A stretch of 49,118 nt of DNA from Rikenellaceae bacterium. GTDB lineage: Bacteria > Bacteroidota > Bacteroidia > Bacteroidales > Rikenellaceae. Below the pieces are notes generated by a model that saw only the letters and a program-made list of their open reading frames with translations, was not told the origin of the DNA and ran no database searches. Positions 40,817 through 49,118 of the stretch are shown here, piece by piece. The stretch's first letter is position 1; the number at the start of each line of letters is the position of its first letter. A program made the translations under genes and the position numbers. The DNA lies in assembly GCA_015059805.1 (NCBI GenBank), contig SUZO01000022.1:1-49118 (forward strand). The letters are read 5' to 3'.

Positions 40817-41914
40817 ATGAAGAAATTTTACTTTTTAACTATTGTAGCGCTGTTATTTACCTCATTTGCCGCCTCTGCACAGGTATCTATTAGTGGTGCA
40901 ACGCCTAAGACAGAGGCTACATTTACCGACAAGGTTAAGACTGAGCAGGTAAAGGTTGATTATCACTCAAGTGATGCTCAACGTAGGGCTGAGCGTGCGG
41001 CTATTCGTAAGGAGCGCAATACTATTGAGGTAAATGCTGGCATTACTGGCTCGCTGACCAACTTTAACAGCAAGTGGCAGAGTGTCAATGGTTCTACAAA
41101 CTCAATTACCGGCATTGCGAACTTCCTCTTTACGCACAACTATAAGAAGGGGGTCTTTACCATTGATAACAAGGCTACCGGTAAGCTCGGTGTGACAAAT
41201 AAGGCAAAGGAGTGGACTAAGAGTCAGGATGAGTGGTTTTTATCTACCGCCCCAGCATACAAAATGTCTGACCAGTGGAATTTTGGAGCTATAGCCTCTT
41301 TGCGTTCTCAGTTTGCTAATGGCGTAAATGGTAGCAATCAGCGCATTAGCCGTTTCTTTGCTCCTGCATACCTTAACCTCTCTCTCGGTTTTACGTACGT
41401 ATGTCCAAAGCCTAAGTTCCCAATTAAGGTCAATGTGTCGCCAATATCACTCAGTGCGACCTATGTGACAAGTCAGTCGGTTAAAAATCAGTTCTTCTTT
41501 GATAAGTTTGGCATAGAATTTTCTCAGGCAGACCAGCTGACCGAGGAGCAGAAAAAGACCCCTTATGCATACGGTTTGACCTATGCTAATGGCAGCTCTC
41601 GCTATGAGGGTGGTTCTTCTGTGCAGTTGGATTTTGACCGTACATTTGGTAAGTTGTTCCGCTATCGTACAACATTCTACTCTTTCTATGGTTGGATTAA
41701 CGAGATTACACAGCAGACCGGTGAGAATAAGAAGCTTGACCTTGAGCATATAGCTCCAAATGTGCGTTGGGAGCACACTGTAGACATCAAGGCGACAAAG
41801 TACTTCTCAACCCAGTTCTATTTCCAGATGTACTACAACAAGGCTCAGTGTCGCTCACTCCAGACTCAGATTGTGCTTGGTGTAGGTCTGAGCTATACAT
41901 TTAAGAATAAGTAG
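40817..41914 (+). CDS. DUF3078-domain exported protein
   Basis: 365 aa with a signal peptide (MKKFYFLTIVALLFTSFAAS, cleavage near SAQ). The strands AGITGSLTNFNSKWQSVNG, LFTHNYKKGVFTIDNKATGK and DEWFLSTAPAYKMSDQWNFG, and the end VLGVGLSYTFKNK, match DUF3078, Bacteroidota outer-membrane-type proteins of unknown role. First gene of a unit with the S41 protease 12 nt downstream. Confidence 0.8.
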   Translation: MKKFYFLTIVALLFTSFAASAQVSISGATPKTEATFTDKVKTEQVKVDYHSSDAQRRAERAAIRKERNTIEVNAGITGSLTNFNSKWQSVNGSTNSITGIANFLFTHNYKKGVFTIDNKATGKLGVTNKAKEWTKSQDEWFLSTAPAYKMSDQWNFGAIASLRSQFANGVNGSNQRISRFFAPAYLNLSLGFTYVCPKPKFPIKVNVSPISLSATYVTSQSVKNQFFFDKFGIEFSQADQLTEEQKKTPYAYGLTYANGSSRYEGGSSVQLDFDRTFGKLFRYRTTFYSFYGWINEITQQTGENKKLDLEHIAPNVRWEHTVDIKATKYFSTQFYFQMYYNKAQCRSLQTQIVLGVGLSYTFKNK

Positions 41915-41926
41915 AAACGGTAACAG

Positions 41927-43549
41927 ATGATGAAGTTCTTGCAGAGATATGCTCTGCCCATTCTGATCGTTATCACCATATTCTTTATGGGTTGGATTTT
42001 CGGTCATAGAAATGGCAGACAGCTGACAGAGGGTCAGATAGGAATACTTATCGGTTCGCAGGTGAACGACAAGCTGACAAGGGTTGTGAGCTATATCGGC
42101 AGTGACTATATTGAACCGATAACAAAAGACTCCCTTGCCGAGCTTGCCATTCCGGCGATACTTGAGAAGCTTGACCCACACTCGGCATATATCCCTGCAC
42201 GCGAATTTAAGCAGGTGGAGGAGCCTCTGCAGGGTGAGTTTGACGGTATTGGCGTGGTCTTTAATATGGCAACCGATACGGTTATCATCCTCAATGTCAT
42301 CCCATCTGGTCCAAGTCAGAAGGCGGGCGTTTTGGCGGGCGATAGAATTATCAAAGTGAACGATACCCTTATTGCTGGTCAGAAGATGGCGCAGACGGAG
42401 GTCATGAAGCGCCTGCGTGGTCCTCGTGGCACAAAGGTAGACCTTACCCTTGAGCGTCAAGGTATTGATGCCCCTGTGGTTGTTACCGTTACCCGCGATG
42501 CTATTCCGCTCAACAGTGTTGAGGCGACGGTGATGCTAACCGATGAGGTGGGCTTTATCCGACTCTCGCAGTTTGCACGCACATCTTTCCGTGAGGTTAC
42601 CGAGGCGGTAGATACCCTGCGTGGGCAGGGCATGAAGAGCCTGATTCTTGATTTGCGCGGTAACTCTGGTGGATTCCTTGACCAGGCAATCCTTATCGCC
42701 AACCAGTTCCTTGAGCGTGGGAAGCTGATAGTATATACCGAGGACCGCAATAAGCAGCGCATCCGCCAGTATAGTGATGGCAAGGGTAGCGCAACAGATC
42801 TTGAGATTGCTGTGCTTATTGACGAGGGCAGTGCATCATCAAGCGAGATTCTTGCTGGAGCGCTGCAAGATAATGACCGCGGAACGATTATCGGTCGCCG
42901 CTCATTTGGCAAGGGTCTTGTGCAGTCGCAGATTCCATTTGACGATGGCTCGGCTCTTAGACTTACGGTGGCAAAGTACTTCACTCCAACAGGTCGCTCA
43001 ATACAAAAACCATATACGGCAGGTGACGAGAAGGGGTATAATATGGATATAGTGAATCGTTACAACCACAACGAGTTCTTCTCTGCCGACAGCATCCACT
43101 TTGCCGACTCGCTCAAGTTTACAACACCAAAGGGCAAAGTTGTCTATGGTGGCGGAGGTATTATGCCGGACATCTTTATTCCGCTTGATACTACAAATAT
43201 GAGCAAGTACTACCTTGAGGTCTCTGGGCGTAATATACTCTACCGATTTACTATTGAGTATGCCGATAGCCACCGCAAAGAGCTCAGTAGCGCTAAGAGC
43301 CTTAAGGATTTGGAGGCTATGTTCGCTGCTGATAAGGGTATGTTTGACCGATTTATAAGCTACGCGGCTAAAAATGGCGTCAAACCAAACTATCGCCAGA
43401 TTGCACAGTCGCGTGCCATTATGGAGAGCCAGCTACGAGCATATATCGCCCGCAACTCTGAGTTTGATAGCAGCGCCTTCTACTACTTTATCCGCCCAAT
43501 AGATAACACACTGCTCACAGCAATAAAAACCCTTGAAAACGATGATTAA
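41927..43549 (+). CDS. S41-family C-terminal processing protease
   Basis: 540 aa. An N-terminal membrane anchor (ALPILIVITIFFMGWIFG) leads to a periplasmic protease: PDZ domain with EGEFDGIGVVFNMATDTVII and AGVLAGDRIIKVNDT, then the catalytic core GFIRLSQFA, LILDLRGNSGGFLDQAIL, and EGSASSSEILAGALQDNDRG (Ser nucleophile) with RRSFGKGLVQ (Lys). Cleaves C-terminal tails of envelope proteins. The start could be ATG 41930. The small gene after it starts inside its last codons. Confidence 0.92.
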   Translation: MMKFLQRYALPILIVITIFFMGWIFGHRNGRQLTEGQIGILIGSQVNDKLTRVVSYIGSDYIEPITKDSLAELAIPAILEKLDPHSAYIPAREFKQVEEPLQGEFDGIGVVFNMATDTVIILNVIPSGPSQKAGVLAGDRIIKVNDTLIAGQKMAQTEVMKRLRGPRGTKVDLTLERQGIDAPVVVTVTRDAIPLNSVEATVMLTDEVGFIRLSQFARTSFREVTEAVDTLRGQGMKSLILDLRGNSGGFLDQAILIANQFLERGKLIVYTEDRNKQRIRQYSDGKGSATDLEIAVLIDEGSASSSEILAGALQDNDRGTIIGRRSFGKGLVQSQIPFDDGSALRLTVAKYFTPTGRSIQKPYTAGDEKGYNMDIVNRYNHNEFFSADSIHFADSLKFTTPKGKVVYGGGGIMPDIFIPLDTTNMSKYYLEVSGRNILYRFTIEYADSHRKELSSAKSLKDLEAMFAADKGMFDRFISYAAKNGVKPNYRQIAQSRAIMESQLRAYIARNSEFDSSAFYYFIRPIDNTLLTAIKTLENDD

Positions 43550-43736
43550 AAAGACCCTCTCTATACTCCTGCTCATTGGAACAGTTGTGGCGGTGATTTT
43601 TGCCGCACTCAATAGCTCAAAGTCACAGTCGCTACTGATGCAATATTTTGAAAAATCGACTACCCAGCAGCCGCAGACCGAGCAAACTATCCCCTGCGAT
43701 AGTATTCCATGCGACTCTTTGCAAGTTGTAGAGTGA
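43542..43736 (+). CDS. Small single-pass membrane protein
   Basis: 64 aa from ATG 43542, overlapping the end of the protease gene by 8 nt (a TTG at 43533 could add three residues). MIKKTLSILLLIGTVVAVIF is a membrane helix, followed by a short polar tail with the repeated IPCDSIPCDS. Coupled translation with the protease suggests a partner, but function is unknown. Confidence 0.6.
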   Translation: MIKKTLSILLLIGTVVAVIFAALNSSKSQSLLMQYFEKSTTQQPQTEQTIPCDSIPCDSLQVVE

Positions 43737-43740
43737 TTAA

Positions 43741-43783
43741 CAAAATGGGGATGACTAATTACTTTATAGTCATCCCCATTTTG
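43741..43783. terminator. Bidirectional terminator
   Basis: Perfect 17-bp stem CAAAATGGGGATGACTA / TAGTCATCCCCATTTTG, 9-nt loop, between convergent genes. Confidence 0.93.
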
Positions 43784-43813
43784 TTTGTCTAAGATACATA
43801 GAGTGCAGCGCTC

Positions 43814-45502
43814 TTAGCAGATCTCTGCGGCGCGGTTAAGGGCGCCATGGATATTATCTAAGACATTGTCTTTGCCCACCTTAGCAACCACACCGGTACG
43901 GTCAAGGGAGCGGTAGACGTTCTCATTAACGCCAGAGAGGATTACCTTGCGGTTATCGTCAAGTGAAGCGTCAATAAATATCTCAAGGTTATGCAGTCCC
44001 GTTGCATCAATAAACGACACCTTGCGCATGCGGATAATTCGCACTGTCGCCTTTGAGCGGGTGCGAGCCATCTCCTCAAATTTATTTGCAATACCGAAGA
44101 AGAATGGTCCGTCAATCTCGTAAACCTCTACAAATGGAGGGATAGTAAGCTTCTCATCCTCGCCCTCGCCATCGTGATGCACCTCAAGCTCCTTGTTGAT
44201 AACCGAGATGCTTGTATTCTCCATAATTCGGCGCATAAAGAGCACTACTGCAAGCACAAGACCCACCTCAATGGCGATTGTAAGGTCGAAGATTACGGTG
44301 AGCAGCAGGGTGGTAAATAGCACTGCAATGTCGGAGCGCGACTGGCGACACATTGATCGGATAGTTCTCCAACCGCTCATATTGTATGACACCATAATCA
44401 GCACACCTGCAAGGCAAGGCATTGGAATTGCGCCGACAAGACCGCCCAAAAGTAGCAACACGCAGAGCAGCACTACTGTATGCACAACGCCAGCGACAGG
44501 TGTGCGACCGCCGTTGTTAATATTTGCCATTGTGCGGGCTATAGCGCCAGTGGCAGGGATACCGCCAAAGAATGGAACAACGATATTTGCTATACCCTGA
44601 CCGATAAGCTCGGTGTTTGAGTTGTGGCGGTCACCGATAACACCATCGGCAACCATAGCCGAGAGCAGGGACTCAATAGCTCCGAGCATGGCTATTGTAA
44701 ATGCCACAGGCAGCAGCGACTGCATTGTTGAGAAGAGACTCTCACCCTCTGGTAGGGCTGGCATGCGCCATGCTGGTAGACCTGAAGGCAGCTCGTACAA
44801 ATCTCCAATAGTGGCGATAGAGGTAATGCCTGCGTAACTTCTCAGTATCCAGCATACGAAGGTCATCAGCACGATAGCTAACAGTGAACCAGGGATTTTC
44901 TTTGAGAATCGTGGGGTGTAGATGATAATAAGGATGCTCAGAATACCCACAGCAAACGACCACCAGTTGATGTTGCCGATATTGTTGAAGTAGCATACCC
45001 ACTTATCAATAAAGTTCGCCGGAACGCTCTCAATACCCATACCAAATAGGTCGTTCATCTGTGTTGAGAAGATTGTAATAGCAATACCGCCAGTAAATCC
45101 GACGATGATAGGGTATGGCATAAACTTAATTACACTGCCCAACTTAAAGATACCCATCAGTACCAACATCACTCCAGCCATAATGGTTGCAATAGCAAGA
45201 CCCCCAAGACCAAACTGTTGAATGATGCCGTAGATGATTACGATAAATGCCCCCGTAGGACCACCAATCTGCACCTTCGAGCCTCCGAATAGAGAGATTA
45301 GCAGACCTGCAATAATCGCAGTCACAAGACCCTCTGTAGGACCTACACCCGAAGCGATACCGAAGGCGATAGCTAATGGAATGGCAACAATGCCGACAAT
45401 AATGCCCGCCATAAAGTCTTTAGAGAAACTTTCAAAGTTGTAACCCTTAAGTGTAGAGAACAACTTTGGGCGGAAGTCAATAGAAAAACGAGAATTCTTC
45501 AT
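43814..45502 (-). CDS. SulP-family anion transporter with STAS domain
   Basis: 562 aa. About 11-12 membrane helices with the SulP signature region AGIIVGIVAIPLAIAFGIAS near residue 35 and GGTGAFIV-type IQIGGPTGAFIVIIYG; last ~110 residues form a STAS domain (VEVYEIDGPFFFGIAN, RIIRMRKVSFIDATGLHNLE). Imports sulfate, bicarbonate or another anion; substrate not predictable. Single gene with a terminator at its end shared with the protease unit. Confidence 0.93.
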   Translation of the reverse strand: MKNSRFSIDFRPKLFSTLKGYNFESFSKDFMAGIIVGIVAIPLAIAFGIASGVGPTEGLVTAIIAGLLISLFGGSKVQIGGPTGAFIVIIYGIIQQFGLGGLAIATIMAGVMLVLMGIFKLGSVIKFMPYPIIVGFTGGIAITIFSTQMNDLFGMGIESVPANFIDKWVCYFNNIGNINWWSFAVGILSILIIIYTPRFSKKIPGSLLAIVLMTFVCWILRSYAGITSIATIGDLYELPSGLPAWRMPALPEGESLFSTMQSLLPVAFTIAMLGAIESLLSAMVADGVIGDRHNSNTELIGQGIANIVVPFFGGIPATGAIARTMANINNGGRTPVAGVVHTVVLLCVLLLLGGLVGAIPMPCLAGVLIMVSYNMSGWRTIRSMCRQSRSDIAVLFTTLLLTVIFDLTIAIEVGLVLAVVLFMRRIMENTSISVINKELEVHHDGEGEDEKLTIPPFVEVYEIDGPFFFGIANKFEEMARTRSKATVRIIRMRKVSFIDATGLHNLEIFIDASLDDNRKVILSGVNENVYRSLDRTGVVAKVGKDNVLDNIHGALNRAAEIC

Positions 45503-45561
45503 AATTGTTTGAGTAACCTAACAGGCGGCAAAGTTAGTCAAAGATTTACGATATGGCAATT

Positions 45562-45777
45562 AAGAAGGGGATAAAATTTGCTTGCTTTATTCTTTTGCAC
45601 TGTTTACGGCTCTTTTCCATCCTATTTTTCGTCACATAGTCACCGCTATGCTCCTCAAAATAGAATGAAAAATAGCCACAAAACAGATTGCAAAATAATT
45701 TCGCAACCAAACATTATCCCCTTCTTGAAGGGGAAAAATTTACCGCTTCATTCTTTTGCACTGTTTACGGCTCTTTT
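45562..45777. repeat. Direct repeat, two copies
   Basis: An identical 28-bp block at 45589-45616 and 45750-45777, beginning ATTCTTTTGCACTGTTTACG. Similarity extends upstream in both (GAAGGGGA-AAAATTT). Confidence 0.85.
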
Positions 45778-45780
45778 TCC

Positions 45781-45815
45781 GGCTGTTAGCTGTTGGCTGT
45801 TAGCCATTAGCTCAC
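45781..45815. repeat. Dispersed GCTAA-type repeat (reverse copy)
   Basis: Reverse complement of 45781-45812 begins AGCTAATGGCTAACAGCCAA, the same as the repeat before batA (20373), with only two or three differences over ~31 bases. Confidence 0.75.
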
Positions 45816-45875
45816 CTTTGGTGACCCGACTCTGATTGAGCAGTGAGGGTGCTTTGATTTGGCGGAGTTGTTGTG

Positions 45876-45956
45876 AATGACATTTAATAACAAGGGCTTT
45901 CAGCCCTAAATGGCATTGAATAGCGCATTTGCGCGCAGTATTAAGGGCGTTAGCCC
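45876..45956. repeat. Cluster of REP-like palindromes
   Basis: AATGACATTTA/TAAATGGCATT (45876-45886 with 45907-45917, one mismatch) encloses GGGC/GCCC (45894-45897 with 45903-45906); then GCGC-ATTT-GCGC and GGGC-GTTA-GCCC stems follow, then twice ATTCATTGTC (45963-45982). No gene is seen between 45503 and 46134. Confidence 0.6.
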
Positions 45957-46050
45957 GCTGCCATTCATTGTCATTCATTGTCATTTACTGTTATTGTGCG
46001 CTCGCTAACTTCCCTATTCACCTCAATTTTATGGCGATTCACTGCTCTTT

Positions 46051-46083
46051 TTTGGAGGTTTATCGCGCTTTTTACTATATTTG
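46051..46083 (+). promoter_or_regulatory. Promoter of the aromatic/His-rich lipoprotein gene
   Basis: TTTG (46051-46054), 21-nt spacer, TATATTTG (46076-46083), 51 nt before the ATG. Confidence 0.5.
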
Positions 46084-46134
46084 CAAAAAATAAGGCACGA
46101 TTTTTAGTTCTATTTACGTTTGACTAAAAAAGCT

Positions 46135-47256
46135 ATGACTATGAGAAACTTTGTAATTATTATGATTTTGTCGGCAGTGGTGAGTAGTTGTTCCGCTTTT
46201 AGTTCGGCAATGATAGGGGATGATCTATACAATTCGCACAATCGCGTAGAGATTGCAACTCGTCAGAAGGCGGAGGCAGAGGCTGCGCGTGCTGAGGCGG
46301 AGGCGCGACAGGCGGCTTGGGAGGCTAAGCTTGCCGAGGCGAGGGCTTTGGCTGCGGAGAGTGAGTTTAAGGGTATCAACAGCGTGCAGAGTCCTTATGT
46401 GGCAAACTCTTACGACTCGGTGCTTGCCGATGACTATCAGAGTGCATACGCGCGTCGTCTGTATGGATTTAGCTCGCCATCCTACAGGATGCCATCAAGC
46501 TACTACACCTATCGTTATACTGATGCTTATCAATATGCATCGGCATACGACCCTGCCTTTTATAACATTATGGTCTCTGGTGACCAGGTGTGGGTAGAGC
46601 CTAAGTATATAACATCTATGTTTGGCAGTTGGGGTGCATCGGTCGTTGTACCTACATATAGCTGGTACTATGGTTGGACAAGACCTTCATACTCATGGTG
46701 GTACGGTTTCCCTCGCTACTCATGGTACGACTGGGGCTGGGGTTGCGGTTACGACCCATATTGGGGTTGGAGCTGGAGCTTTGGCTGGGGCGGTTATCCT
46801 TACCATCCTGGATTTATCCCACCACATCACCATCACCACTACTATCCACCACACTATGGCGGCGGACACCATCCAAATAGGAGTCATATAGCGGTACGTC
46901 CAAATGCTTCGCGTCCAGGTGGTCGCCCTGCATATATCTCAGGCGGTGGTAATGGCGGTAGTCGTCCAGCTGCTCCATCATATAGTGGTGGCAGTGGCAG
47001 AACACAGTATCGCAGTGGTACAGTGACTGGTAGTGGAAGCTATCGTGGAGGTGCAGGTAGCCGTGGCAGCTCTGGTGGCTCGCAGTATCGCCCAAATAGC
47101 AATAACTCAACTCGTAATAGTAGCTCATTCAACCAGCGCAATGACAACAACTCATTCCGAGGCTCTTCGAGCTATGGAGGTGGCTATTCAGGCAGTTACT
47201 CTGGCGGCGGACACTCTTCAGGTGGCAGCCATGGAGGCGGTCAGGGCAGACGTTAG
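46135..47256 (+). CDS. Lipoprotein with coiled-coil, aromatic, His and Gly/Ser-rich low-complexity parts
   Basis: 373 aa from ATG 46135 (alternatives TTG 46120, ATG 46141). Lipobox VVSSC (Cys19). Then an Ala/Glu-rich helix of ~45 residues (KAEAEAARAEAEARQAAWEA), a Tyr-rich stretch, a Trp/Tyr-rich segment (SWYDWGWGCGYDPYWGWSWS), a His cluster (PPHHHHHYYPPHYGGGHHPN), and a ~110-residue Gly/Ser/Asn/Arg tail. No catalytic domain. Possibly a surface or matrix protein, or a metal binder through the His cluster; function unknown. Confidence 0.7.
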   Translation: MTMRNFVIIMILSAVVSSCSAFSSAMIGDDLYNSHNRVEIATRQKAEAEAARAEAEARQAAWEAKLAEARALAAESEFKGINSVQSPYVANSYDSVLADDYQSAYARRLYGFSSPSYRMPSSYYTYRYTDAYQYASAYDPAFYNIMVSGDQVWVEPKYITSMFGSWGASVVVPTYSWYYGWTRPSYSWWYGFPRYSWYDWGWGCGYDPYWGWSWSFGWGGYPYHPGFIPPHHHHHYYPPHYGGGHHPNRSHIAVRPNASRPGGRPAYISGGGNGGSRPAAPSYSGGSGRTQYRSGTVTGSGSYRGGAGSRGSSGGSQYRPNSNNSTRNSSSFNQRNDNNSFRGSSSYGGGYSGSYSGGGHSSGGSHGGGQGRR

Positions 47257-47300
47257 TTGGTATGAAATGTGTATAACAGAAAGAAAAGTGCAAACGGATT

Positions 47301-48947
47301 ATGAAAAAGATAGTTTTAATATTTTGCTCGGCCATACTGCTCTGTGGCGCTGTGAAGGCTCAAGGTTTTGACTCTGGAGGAGTTATTGTAGACCCAAGTA
47401 CCATCACCGCCTTTGATATGTTCAACACTTCGCAGTCGCAATTCAACACTATGACCGCTCGCTCTGCAGCTATGGCGGGTGCGATGACCTCATTAGGCGC
47501 AGATGCCTCATCAATGAGCATCAACCCCGCGGGTCTTGGTATGTATCGTACAAACGAGGTTACCATAACCCCGATGCTGAGCTTCAGCCGCTCCACAACT
47601 AACGCCAACGGCTTTGAGGGCAATGGCACCAACCGCTTTGCTATCGGAAACTTTGGCATGGTGGCGAAGCTACGCGAGAGCTCTACGGGCGTTACGGCTG
47701 TCAATATGGGCTTTGCCTACAACCGAACAGCAGACTTTAACTATAGATACTCGTTCTCTAATGCTGGCGCTGTGGGCAATGCATCTATTGCCGATGTTTT
47801 TGCTGGGCAATTAGCCGCTGGGGGTATCACCTCTGCTGCTCTTCGTGAGAACTATAATAGCTATGGGGATTTTGTCTGGTCGCGCTACGACCCTACATAT
47901 TGGGGTGCGATTTTGGGCTACAAAACAGGTCTTGTAGGTGATGCAGGTGGTCGCTGGGGTAGGGATATGGTTGCTCCAAATGCCACAACGGAGAGCTATA
48001 CAACTGTTGAGAGTAAGGGTAGTGCTGGCGAGTGGGTCTGGTCGTTGGGTATCAACTTTAATAGTAAGTTCTACCTGGGCATGAGCCTCGGCGCGGCGGT
48101 TATAAACCGTGAAAGACATGTCTACTATGGTGAGGGCTACAGATACTCCTCTGAGCCAGCGCTCAACTACCGCATGGACTACTTTAACTACGACCAGGTG
48201 TCAAAGATGAAGGGTACGGGCGTAAACTTTAAGATTGGCGGTATCTATCGCCCAATTGAGAATCTAAGAATTGGCGTGGCGTTCCATACTCCGACATACT
48301 ACAATGTAACTTATAAGTATCAGGGTGGCATGACCTCTGAGGTGAAGGCTCTCAATAATGTAGATGAGTATAAGGTCGATACTAATGGATATATAAATCC
48401 TCCATTCTCGGAGAGAACAGAGCTACTTGTAGACGATGGAGAGTATAGCTGGAACTACACAACCCCTATGCGACTGATGGCGGGCGTCTCTTATACCGTT
48501 GCAAAGCAGCTTATCCTATCGGTAGACTATCAGCGCGATTGGTACAACACTATGCGCATGAAGGACTCCCCTTATGGAGCGCTATATAAGGGATATATCA
48601 AGGATGAATTTGGAGGCTCTAATACTCTTCGCGCAGGTGCAGAGTGGAGATTTATTCCGCAGATAGCTCTCCGTTTGGGTTATGGACTTTGGAGCGGCGC
48701 ACTGGATGATGACAAGCAGATTTACTCCTCTCCAGTAGTCTATCGTACAGAGTATATGAGCGCAGGTTTTGGCATAGCACTCTCAAAGCACTTTACTATA
48801 GATGCCACTTATATGTACTGTAAGAATAACCTTACCCCATATAAGACCTTCTATGGCTATGACTCAACTGTAGATTTTGCCTCTGCAACCTACAACAGCT
48901 CTATTGCGAAGCATAACGCTATGGTGAGCTTGACTGTGAAGTTTTAA
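47301..48947 (+). CDS. OmpP1/FadL/TodX-type outer-membrane transporter
   Basis: 548 aa with a signal peptide (MKKIVLIFCSAILLCGAVKA). The segment TARSAAMAGAMTSLGADASS followed by MSINPAGLGMYR is the N-terminal hatch signature of FadL-type porins (AxxGxxAxA...NPAGL), and the rest is amphipathic strands ending MVSLTVKF with a terminal Phe. Probably admits hydrophobic compounds across the outer membrane. It follows the lipoprotein gene after 44 nt and may share its promoter. Confidence 0.85.
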   Translation: MKKIVLIFCSAILLCGAVKAQGFDSGGVIVDPSTITAFDMFNTSQSQFNTMTARSAAMAGAMTSLGADASSMSINPAGLGMYRTNEVTITPMLSFSRSTTNANGFEGNGTNRFAIGNFGMVAKLRESSTGVTAVNMGFAYNRTADFNYRYSFSNAGAVGNASIADVFAGQLAAGGITSAALRENYNSYGDFVWSRYDPTYWGAILGYKTGLVGDAGGRWGRDMVAPNATTESYTTVESKGSAGEWVWSLGINFNSKFYLGMSLGAAVINRERHVYYGEGYRYSSEPALNYRMDYFNYDQVSKMKGTGVNFKIGGIYRPIENLRIGVAFHTPTYYNVTYKYQGGMTSEVKALNNVDEYKVDTNGYINPPFSERTELLVDDGEYSWNYTTPMRLMAGVSYTVAKQLILSVDYQRDWYNTMRMKDSPYGALYKGYIKDEFGGSNTLRAGAEWRFIPQIALRLGYGLWSGALDDDKQIYSSPVVYRTEYMSAGFGIALSKHFTIDATYMYCKNNLTPYKTFYGYDSTVDFASATYNSSIAKHNAMVSLTVKF

Positions 48948-49035
48948 CAGCATAGTCAATTTTTGTAACAAGCAGAGTCTATTACTTTTTGCGGTAATGA
49001 TGCCAAAAGTGGCGCTTTTTAGAGAGTAAATAAAT

Positions 49036-49067
49036 GGCGAGAAACGTAGTATTTCTCGCCCTATTTT
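49036..49067. terminator. Terminator after the FadL-type gene
   Basis: Perfect 9-bp stem GGCGAGAAA / TTTCTCGCC with CGTAGTA loop followed by TATTTTTT. Confidence 0.85.
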
Positions 49068-49085
49068 TTGCTTGCTTTACCCTGA

Positions 49086-49118
49086 TTACTTTGCAGAAAA
49101 AGGAACCATTTGACGAAG
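49086..49118 (-). CDS. Possible C-terminal end of a convergent gene (partial)
   Basis: The minus strand reads ten codons, LRQMVPFSAK, and a TAA at 49088-49086. The position behind a shared terminator fits a convergent gene reaching in from beyond the window edge. Too short to identify. Confidence 0.3.
   Translation of the reverse strand, partial: LRQMVPFSAK

Noticed and set aside
45589..45777. CRISPR-like repeat-spacer pattern
   Set aside because: Only two copies of a non-palindromic repeat with a 133-bp interval and no cas genes.

Overview
The window looks like chromosomal DNA of a Bacteroidota bacterium, most likely of the order Bacteroidales. The evidence is the recurring promoter form TTTG/TTG-N19-21-TAnnTTTG, the near absence of strong Shine-Dalgarno sequences, and the gene families present: Bat/MoxR aerotolerance operon, DUF3078, DUF4252, DUF2520, OmpP1/FadL barrel, fimbrillin-like lipoprotein, MurA with Asp in place of the catalytic Cys, and many short lipoproteins. 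Genus cannot be fixed from the sequence; a gut Alistipes-like relative is only a guess.

Layout. 0-3 kb: end of a HAD hydrolase, two exported proteins, rdgB and folE, closed by a bidirectional terminator. 3-7 kb: rhaA-rhaB (rhamnose) divergent from purC. 7-10 kb (minus): an ECF sigma factor, a probable anti-sigma, a beta-barrel, a DUF4252 protein and a four-helix-type membrane protein, downstream of proS (10-11.7 kb). 12-13.9 kb: DUF2520, kdsC and CYTH genes with overlapping ends. 13.9-16.1 kb: a three-gene type II restriction-modification island (m5C methyltransferase, divergent C-protein regulator, PD-(D/E)XK endonuclease). 16.1-22.4 kb: tdk, then the Bat operon (moxR, DUF58, membrane protein, TPR with Gln/Asn-rich tail, batA, batB). 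22.4-29 kb: mtlD, lipA, lipB, recJ, and a lipoprotein carrying a glycerophosphodiesterase domain. 29-32 kb (minus): fimbrillin-like lipoprotein with a small acidic peptide gene before it, and enolase. 32-37.3 kb: murA; then on minus argR, a sodium:solute symporter and a fused sugar kinase-MurQ etherase, which together suggest MurNAc/peptidoglycan salvage.

37.3-40.8 kb is the accessory, most unusual part. An IS1595-type transposase with a small basic passenger ORF is flanked by two very short genes, both on the minus strand, encoding related peptides with a VRV-TRV-VC pattern (25 and 47 aa; the longer has four Cys). Next comes a roughly 270-nt, heavily base-paired leader, with nested long-range helices, before a small outer-membrane-type protein, and then a tRNA-Val(UAC) whose 3' end is repeated in inverted orientation about 115 bp downstream.

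40.8-49 kb: DUF3078 protein, S41 C-terminal protease, a tiny membrane protein, a SulP transporter, a 630-bp repeat-rich gap, an aromatic/His/Gly-rich lipoprotein and a FadL-type barrel. Most operons end in clear hairpins shared by convergent genes. No CRISPR array, rRNA or prophage was seen.
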